Below, in pieces: positions 1-3,388 of a stretch of DNA of 6,859 bases; within the stretch, counting starts at the first letter, position 1; each line of letters begins with the position of its first letter. Below the pieces are notes generated by a model. It ran no database searches. It saw only the letters and a list, made by a program, of their open reading frames with translations, and had not been told where the DNA came from. The stretch is from Prevotella sp. (lineage in GTDB: Bacteria > Bacteroidota > Bacteroidia > Bacteroidales > Dysgonomonadaceae), in contig JAISKQ010000305.1 of the NCBI GenBank assembly GCA_031260865.1, positions 1 to 6,859 of the forward strand, read 5' to 3'. The position numbers and the translations under genes were made by a program.

Positions 1-10
1 ATAATCATAA

Positions 11-427
11 TCAATGTAATCCTAAAAACATGTTAGCCATAATAATACACAACACAATCAATGTTATCGCCACATACATATAATCTTTTTCGATCAGGAA
101 ACCAATGACTGAGAACGCCACCCGCAGAATAGGGGTCGCGATTAATACACATACGCCTAATTGTATGATAGCCGCCCCGTCGAAAGACAAAGCCCTCGGC
201 ACAATAGTCGATAATTCCCTTAAATAATAATCCACGCCCGGAAACGGCTGTTCTTCGGGGATAGACATATAATGCCGTATCGACATGCCATGATTCTGAA
301 ACAGGTAGATGACGCCGCCAAAGAGTGTGATGCCGCAAGCAAGCTCAAGCCCGTACCGCAACAATTTACCGATAAGAAGCTCCATATCCCTTTCCGCCCA
401 AAATCCTTTAGAAAAAACATTCTTCAT
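11..427 (-). CDS. DUF1634 family membrane protein
   Basis: A 138-residue protein with three predicted membrane helices (about residues 24-44, 85-111 and 117-137). The family signature is seen in two places: an N-terminal MELLIGKLLRYG stretch (residues 15-26) leading into helix 1, and a C-terminal block with IATPILRV (96-103) followed by the charged turn EKDYMY (113-118) between helices 2 and 3. As I know the family, DUF1634 proteins are small inner-membrane proteins of unknown function, often encoded next to TauE/SafE exporters, which is the arrangement here. The start lies 4 bases after the exporter stop, so the two are almost certainly co-transcribed and may be translationally coupled. Met15 is an alternative start, but the longer form is preferred because its start sits at the operon junction and the length fits the family. 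There is no Shine-Dalgarno site. An accessory role for the exporter is inference from gene pairing only. Confidence 0.88.
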   Translation of the reverse strand: MKNVFSKGFWAERDMELLIGKLLRYGLELACGITLFGGVIYLFQNHGMSIRHYMSIPEEQPFPGVDYYLRELSTIVPRALSFDGAAIIQLGVCVLIATPILRVAFSVIGFLIEKDYMYVAITLIVLCIIMANMFLGLH

Positions 428-431
428 TTTA

Positions 432-1280
432 TCACATTTTATCGGTCAGACCATTATATATAAGCGAAATAGCCAAAAACAGAATAACAATGCTAAACAG
501 CAACCTTAGTTTCCGCACATTTGCCTTGGGTAAAATTTTTGAACCGAAGAACGCGCCCAACAATACACCGACCACAATCGGCATAGCTAATCCCGGATCG
601 ATGTAGCCGCGTTGAAAATAGATCACGGCGCTCGCGGCCGCTGTTACACCAACCATAAAGTTACTGGTGGTCGTGGATACCTTGAAAGGTATTTTCATCG
701 CTGTATCCATCGCCAAGACTTTCAACGCGCCCGAACCAATACCCAACAAGCCCGACAAGACTCCGGCAACGGTCATCAGGGAGAAACCGCCAATCACATT
801 GTGCACATTATATCTTACCTCTCCCCTACCCTTCGCCGGATACGAGCCATTCAATTTCAACGCCACGCCTAACTTATCACCGGGAGCGGAAAAATCGTAT
901 GTGTCGTCCTTTTTTCTTATGGAACGGATAGCCGAAAAAATCAGCACTATACCCAACAAGATAGCAAGATATGCCTTGTCGAGGTATATGGCTATAATAG
1001 CTCCTACCACAGCCCCTATTGTCGTGGCTATTTCGAGGAACATACCTATACGCACATTGGTTATCCGTTCTTTGATATAAGCCGCCGCCGCGCCGGAAGA
1101 GGTGGCTATTGAAGTCACTAAAGCCGCGCCGACCGCATACCTTATGTCCACGCCGAAAACCAGCGTGAGCAAAGGTATCACAATGACTCCGCCTCCTAAT
1201 CCCGTAAGGGAACCCACGAAACCGGCGAGACAAGCTCCAAAAAACAGGACTATGGAAAAGACCTCTAAACTAAAATCCAT
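432..1280 (-). CDS. TauE/SafE family sulfite/anion exporter
   Basis: A 282-residue polytopic inner-membrane protein of the TauE/SafE (formerly DUF81) family. These carriers are linked to export of sulfite, sulfoacetate or related organic anions, but substrates differ widely and this one is not identified. The duplicated architecture is visible: the first half has the Gly-rich motif GSLTGLGGGVIVIPLL (residues 23-38), and the second half has its counterpart GVLSGLLGIGSGALKV (173-188). About eight helices are expected, four per half, separated by a hydrophilic loop at about 121-158. Length is normal for the family. It is the first gene of a two-gene operon with the DUF1634 protein. The start has no Shine-Dalgarno site, as is usual in Bacteroidota. 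A possible -7 box lies 15-30 bases upstream. Family assignment is secure; the substrate is unknown. Confidence 0.93.
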   Translation of the reverse strand: MDFSLEVFSIVLFFGACLAGFVGSLTGLGGGVIVIPLLTLVFGVDIRYAVGAALVTSIATSSGAAAAYIKERITNVRIGMFLEIATTIGAVVGAIIAIYLDKAYLAILLGIVLIFSAIRSIRKKDDTYDFSAPGDKLGVALKLNGSYPAKGRGEVRYNVHNVIGGFSLMTVAGVLSGLLGIGSGALKVLAMDTAMKIPFKVSTTTSNFMVGVTAAASAVIYFQRGYIDPGLAMPIVVGVLLGAFFGSKILPKANVRKLRLLFSIVILFLAISLIYNGLTDKM

Positions 1281-1295
1281 CTTATTTCATTTTTG

Positions 1296-1314
1296 AAGGC
1301 ATAAAGATAGCCTT
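1296..1314 (-). promoter_or_regulatory. Putative promoter with inverted repeat for the exporter operon
   Basis: On the minus strand the sequence TATCTTTA (1309-1302) differs by one base from the Bacteroidota -7 consensus TAnnTTTG. It lies between the arms of a perfect 5-bp inverted repeat, AAGGC (1296-1300) and GCCTT (1310-1314). Only T-rich sequence, with no clear TTG, occurs at the -33 distance. The implied leader would be short, about 15 bases. The symmetric arms around a core promoter box could form an operator, but this is inferred from position alone. Confidence 0.35.
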
Positions 1315-1423
1315 TTTGAAAAGAATAAATATTATCCGTATCGGAAAATACCTGATATATAATAAAGCCCCGGCATTTTAGATAAATTCACAGGCTAATA
1401 AATTAAACTAATAAAGTATTGAC

Positions 1424-1431
1424 TACATTTG
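1424..1431 (+). promoter_or_regulatory. Bacteroidota -7 promoter box for the glutathione peroxidase gene
   Basis: TACATTTG matches the Bacteroidota sigma-ABfr -7 consensus TAnnTTTG exactly and lies 40 bases upstream of the start codon, implying a leader of about 30-35 bases. The expected -33 TTG/TTTG is not evident at 17-23 bases upstream (TTAA at 1403-1406 is the nearest). The promoter may therefore be weak or activator-dependent. The box overlaps ATTTGCGTAAA (1427-1437), an 11-mer that recurs in the leader of the large surface-protein gene. Confidence 0.55.
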
Positions 1432-1471
1432 CGTAAACTCACTATTATTAACCAATATAACACAATCGCTG

Positions 1472-2014
1472 ATGAAACAAATTATTTTTACATTCCTATT
1501 CAGTTTATTATCAGTAACTATGCTGGGACAAAAATCATTGTATGACTTTCAAGTAAAAGACATCGACGGCAACGATTTCGACCTTTCATCGCTCAAAGGG
1601 AAAAAGGTGCTGGTTGTAAATGTGGCGTCAAAATGCGGATTAACCCCTCAATACGAAAAGCTGCAACAGCTATACGAAAAGTATAAAGACGATAACTTTG
1701 TGGTCGTCGGCTTTCCGGCAAACAACTTCAACGGTCAAGAACCCGGAACGAACGAAGAAATAAAAACCTTCTGTACGCTAAAATATGACGTCACATTCCC
1801 GATAATGAGTAAGATAGATGTAAAAGGCGAAGACAAAGCTCCTGTCTATAAATGGCTTACCGAGAAATCCGAAAACGGCAAAATAGACGCTGAGGTACAA
1901 TGGAACTTCCAGAAATTCTTAGTTGACGAAAACGGACAATTAGTCGATTTTGTCGCTCCACGTGAAGACCCTTTCTGTGATAAAATCGTGAACTGGATAG
2001 AGTCGGCTGAATAG
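1472..2014 (+). CDS. Secreted glutathione peroxidase-family thiol peroxidase
   Basis: A 180-residue thioredoxin-fold peroxidase that reduces hydrogen or organic peroxides. Residues 1-20 form a Sec signal peptide (basic MK, hydrophobic core, ending LGQ), so the enzyme should act in the periplasm. All four active-site residues are visible: peroxidatic Cys55 in VASKCGLT, Gln89 in FNGQEPG, and Trp144-Asn145 in WNFQKF. Cys101, in FCTLKYDV, is 46 residues after Cys55 and matches the resolving-cysteine position of thioredoxin-dependent non-selenium GPxs. Thioredoxin-type recycling is therefore more likely than glutathione (known for the family, inferred here). The frequent FPCN cysteine is alanine here (Ala83), and there is an extra Cys169 near the C-terminus. 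Length is normal for a GPx plus signal peptide. The gene stands alone, divergent from the exporter operon, with a consensus -7 box upstream and a large hairpin 15 bases after the stop. No Shine-Dalgarno site is present. Confidence 0.93.
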   Translation: MKQIIFTFLFSLLSVTMLGQKSLYDFQVKDIDGNDFDLSSLKGKKVLVVNVASKCGLTPQYEKLQQLYEKYKDDNFVVVGFPANNFNGQEPGTNEEIKTFCTLKYDVTFPIMSKIDVKGEDKAPVYKWLTEKSENGKIDAEVQWNFQKFLVDENGQLVDFVAPREDPFCDKIVNWIESAE

Positions 2015-2029
2015 GTACTCTCCTCCCCC

Positions 2030-2073
2030 AACCCCTCCAAAGGAGAGGAGATAACCTCCCCTTTGGAGGGGTT
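2030..2073 (+). terminator. Large nested hairpin after the peroxidase gene, possible terminator
   Basis: A perfect 14-bp stem pairs AACCCCTCCAAAGG (2030-2043) with CCTTTGGAGGGGTT (2060-2073). Inside it, after one mismatch, GAGG (2045-2048) pairs with CCTC (2055-2058) around a 6-base loop. It begins 15 bases after the stop codon, a position that suits a terminator or mRNA 3'-end stabiliser. The tail is only ATTATTAG rather than a true T-run, so efficient intrinsic termination is uncertain. The same CCCCTCC-AAAGG style of palindrome is, from memory, a frequent intergenic repeat in Bacteroidales, so this may instead be a dispersed element. Confidence 0.55.
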
Positions 2074-2080
2074 ATTATTA

Positions 2081-2109
2081 GAAAAGGTGACAAAGGTGAC
2101 AGTTCTCAG
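2081..2109 (+). repeat. GGTGACAAA module, isolated copy 1
   Basis: GAAAAGGTGACAAAGGTGACAGTTCTCAG contains one and a half units of the 9-bp direct repeat GGTGACAAA. It is a shorter version of the start of the ~107-bp tandem units further right. It follows directly on the nested hairpin. Confidence 0.7.
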
Positions 2110-2129
2110 TAAATAGTTTATCAGTATTT

Positions 2130-2155
2130 AAGTTTACTAGATTTCAAGTTTACTA
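2130..2155 (+). repeat. Short direct repeat AAGTTTACTA
   Basis: The 10-mer AAGTTTACTA occurs at 2130-2139 and again at 2146-2155, a 16-base period. It is small but lies inside the repeat mosaic, in keeping with local slippage or duplication. No function is suggested by the sequence. Confidence 0.5.
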
Positions 2156-2160
2156 TAATT

Positions 2161-2191
2161 CTGAAAAAGTGACAAAAGTAACACTTTTCAG
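2161..2191 (+). repeat. GTGACAAAAGTAACA module as hairpin, copy 2
   Basis: CTGAAAAAGTG (2161-2171) pairs with CACTTTTCAG (2182-2191) with a single bulged A, enclosing ACAAAAGTAA. The module GTGACAAAAGTAACA is shared with the ~107-bp tandem units, but here it has gained flanks that make a stronger hairpin. Confidence 0.65.
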
Positions 2192-2196
2192 AAGTC

Positions 2197-2211
2197 CTGT
2201 CTTTCAGACAG
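2197..2211 (+). repeat. Small hairpin CTGTC/GACAG
   Basis: CTGTC (2197-2201) and GACAG (2207-2211) form a perfect 5-bp stem with loop TTTCA. It is one of several short hairpins in the intergenic mosaic. No T-run follows, so it is not called a terminator. Confidence 0.45.
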
Positions 2212-2233
2212 CGTTTATTCCTTTATTTCATTT

Positions 2234-2288
2234 ACCGTAAGCCGCGCTTCGCTTGCATACGGTTATGAAGATGTTGCCCTGCGGGCAA
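2234..2288 (+). repeat. Two adjacent GC-rich inverted repeats
   Basis: ACCGTA (2234-2239) and TACGGT (2258-2263) flank a GC-rich core with GCCGCGCTTCGCTTGC. Ten bases later TTGCCC (2274-2279) and GGGCAA (2283-2288) form a tight stem with a 3-base loop. The block is far more GC-rich than its surroundings, suggesting an imported or dispersed intergenic element. From memory, similar GC-rich CTTCGCTTGC and CCCTGCGGGC strings occur between genes in other Bacteroidales genomes, but this needs a search. Confidence 0.5.
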
Positions 2289-2406
2289 GATTTCAGTATT
2301 CAAAGAGTAGCCAATAGCTATAAACTAATGACAAACAGCTAATTTACTAAAAAAAGGTGACAAAAGTAACAGTTTTAGTCATCATCGCTTCGCCCCATTC
2401 TTCGTT

Positions 2407-2441
2407 CTTGTAAACTTGTACGCTTGCGAGCTTGTAAACTC
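2407..2441 (+). repeat. Octamer ladder CTTGnnnn x4 (first)
   Basis: Four octamers in exact 8-bp phase: CTTGTAAA (2407), CTTGTACG (2415), CTTGCGAG (2423), CTTGTAAA (2431), ending in CTC. It is part of the first ~107-bp unit. Confidence 0.7.
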
Positions 2442-2512
2442 AAAAACTTAAAAGGTGACAAAGGTGACAAAAGTAACACTTTTCAATCATCATCGCTTCG
2501 CGCCATTCTTTT

Positions 2513-2547
2513 CTTGTAAACTTGTACGCTTGCAAGCTCGTACACTC
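2513..2547 (+). repeat. Octamer ladder CTTGnnnn x4 (second)
   Basis: CTTGTAAA (2513), CTTGTACG (2521), CTTGCAAG (2529) and CTCGTACA (2537), ending in CTC. This is the diverged counterpart of the ladder at 2407-2441, in the second ~107-bp unit. The phase is kept while bases change, which suggests descent by duplication followed by point mutation. Confidence 0.7.
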
Positions 2548-2613
2548 AAAACTCAAAAAAGGTGACAAAGGTGACAAAAGTAACAGTTTTCAATCATCAT
2601 CGCTTCGCGTATT

Positions 2614-2640
2614 CCCCCCTTGGGGGGACAAAGGGGGGCT
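2614..2640 (+). repeat. C6TTG6 palindrome with competing second G6
   Basis: CCCCCCTTGGGGGG (2614-2627) is a perfect 14-bp palindrome, followed after ACAAA by a second G6 (2633-2638). The single C6 could pair with either G6, giving two exclusive structures. It takes the place of the octamer ladder in the third tandem unit. Confidence 0.65.
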
Positions 2641-2665
2641 AACTTGTAACTCGTAACTTGTAACT
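2641..2665 (+). repeat. Heptamer repeat AACTYGT x3.5 (first block)
   Basis: AACTTGT, AACTCGT, AACTTGT and AACT in exact 7-bp phase, followed by ATTCT. A second block with the same unit and the same exit sequence starts at 2711. Confidence 0.7.
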
Positions 2666-2710
2666 ATTCTTACAACTTATTACTCAAAACTCCCAACTCT
2701 TCTTTTCCTT

Positions 2711-2745
2711 CTCGTAACTCGTAACTTGTAACTTGTAACTATTCT
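2711..2745 (+). repeat. Heptamer repeat CTYGTAA x4 (second block)
   Basis: CTCGTAA twice, CTTGTAA twice, then CT and ATTCT. GTAACTTGTAACTATTCT is identical at 2653-2670 and 2728-2745 (75-base spacing), so the two blocks are duplicates that differ in unit number. Confidence 0.7.
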
Positions 2746-2884
2746 ATATAGATAATTTTGTTTAAAAAAAATGACAGATTCAGGGGCAAAATATTTAAAA
2801 ATACCATTCCTTTTGACCATTAAGCCAAAAGTCGTGGAAATATAGATTCTTTCAGTCCTTAAACAGATTGACCCTATATACAAC
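2746..2884. other. Non-repetitive AT-rich block with no identified feature
   Basis: Between the last heptamer block and the terminator lies about 140 bases without internal repeats or a convincing gene. A minus-strand open frame of 68 codons covers it, but that frame would start with TTG inside the terminator's T-run and ends in the repeats. I see nothing here that can be named. It could be a decayed gene end or simply the 3' flank of the operon. Confidence 0.4.
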
Positions 2885-2922
2885 AAAAAAAAATAAGAAA
2901 TAGCAGTTATCGCTATCTCTTA
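2885..2922 (-). terminator. Intrinsic terminator of the surface-protein operon
   Basis: Read on the minus strand, an 11-bp stem (2922-2912 with 2904-2894) containing one G-U pair and a 7-base loop is followed, after one A, by nine consecutive T residues (2893-2885). It begins 25 bases after the stop of the small anchored protein. Stem, loop and T-run all fit a rho-independent terminator, and it closes the two-gene unit to its right. Confidence 0.85.
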
Positions 2923-2947
2923 CTCTTATCTTGGTTTCATATATTTC

Positions 2948-3355
2948 TTATAAATTATTCTTTCTTTTCGATGTGGTCACCCCTCTGTAAACAAAGTATA
3001 TAACCAAAGCAAACAAGACCATAGGCAATGTGACGTCTCCAACAGGAAGTTCGTCTCCCATATTTCCACCGCCGGATCCTCCTCCCGGAGGTCCATCATC
3101 ATCACCAAAACTACCACCAAGCCAACCGTTAACCCTAACAGTTAATACACTGGCACTCTGAGTAGCCATAGAACTAACAGAACCACTTGCTCCAGTCGAT
3201 GTTTTCCCTATACTGGATAATGTAGCCGCGGAAGGCATCTGACCCGATATAATGGTCTGATCGATAGAACCTGATTCTTCCGCTAATAATACAATAGGCT
3301 TTGTCAAACCAAAGACAAGCATCAAAAATACAAATATAATCAGTTTTGTCTTCAT
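2948..3355 (-). CDS. Small secreted Gly-rich protein with tripartite C-terminal anchor-like tail
   Basis: I do not recognise a named family for this 135-residue protein. Residues 1-25 form a Sec signal peptide (MKTK, then a long hydrophobic core, with likely cleavage after Ala25). Residues 26-80 are Ser/Thr/Ala-rich and contain no cysteine. Residues 81-103 are Gly/Asp/Pro-rich (GDDDGPPGGGSGGG) and look like a flexible linker. The end is tripartite: PVGD (104-107), a hydrophobic helix (about 109-123), and a basic tail with R124 and SKRKNN (129-134). This layout resembles C-terminal sorting signals of the PEP-CTERM, GlyGly-CTERM and LPXTG kind, although PVGD is not a motif I can assign to a known sortase. 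A plain C-terminal membrane anchor is the alternative. It starts 33 bases after the T9SS protein stop, with no promoter between, and is followed by a strong terminator. It is therefore the second gene of that operon. Confidence 0.8.
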   Translation of the reverse strand: MKTKLIIFVFLMLVFGLTKPIVLLAEESGSIDQTIISGQMPSAATLSSIGKTSTGASGSVSSMATQSASVLTVRVNGWLGGSFGDDDGPPGGGSGGGNMGDELPVGDVTLPMVLFALVIYFVYRGVTTSKRKNNL

Positions 3356-3388
3356 TTGTTTTATTTTTCGTAAGTCTGCATTATATAT

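Larger units (their letters stand above)
2350..2611 (+). repeat. ~107-bp modular tandem repeat, 2 full copies plus partial third
   Basis: Copies begin at about 2350, 2450 and 2555. The anchor TCATCATCGCTTCGC occurs at 2379-2393, 2487-2501 and 2594-2608, giving periods of 108 and 107. Each copy has an A-run, one (copy 1) or two (copies 2 and 3) GGTGACAAA units, AAGTAACAnTTTT, and the anchor. Copies 1 and 2 then continue with CATTCTT and an 8-bp CTTGnnnn ladder. In copy 3 the ladder is replaced by a C6/G6 palindrome. Variation in the 9-bp unit count and in the tail shows modular evolution rather than a single recent duplication. No open frame, promoter or partner gene explains it. Confidence 0.85.
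2015..2947. other. Gene-free repeat mosaic between convergent genes
   Basis: This 933-base stretch lies between the 3' ends of the peroxidase gene (plus) and the small anchored-protein gene (minus), so no promoter is needed here. It holds no convincing protein gene. From left to right it contains a nested hairpin, scattered GTGACAAA modules, small hairpins, a ~107-bp tandem repeat, a C6/G6 palindrome, 7-bp microrepeats, a non-repetitive AT-rich block, and an intrinsic terminator for the minus strand. The individual parts are listed separately. Confidence 0.85.

Noticed and set aside
667..1080. Plus-strand 137-codon open frame
   Set aside because: It lies fully inside the TauE/SafE gene on the opposite strand and has no coherent domain; it is an antisense shadow.
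877..1233. Minus-strand 118-codon open frame in another phase
   Set aside because: It is a frame-shifted reading of the exporter gene, rich in Arg/Gly/His, with no membrane pattern or family signature.
2350..2611. Possible CRISPR array
   Set aside because: The ~107-bp units are similar along most of their length, so there is no division into constant repeats and unique spacers of 25-40 bases, and no cas gene is present.
2680..2886. Minus-strand 68-codon open frame across the non-repeat block
   Set aside because: It would start with TTG inside the T-run of a strong terminator, has no promoter or family match that I know, and its last third is translated from the heptamer repeats.
2015..2947. 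Insertion sequence remnant
   Set aside because: No transposase fragment, terminal inverted repeat pair or target-site duplication could be matched across the region.
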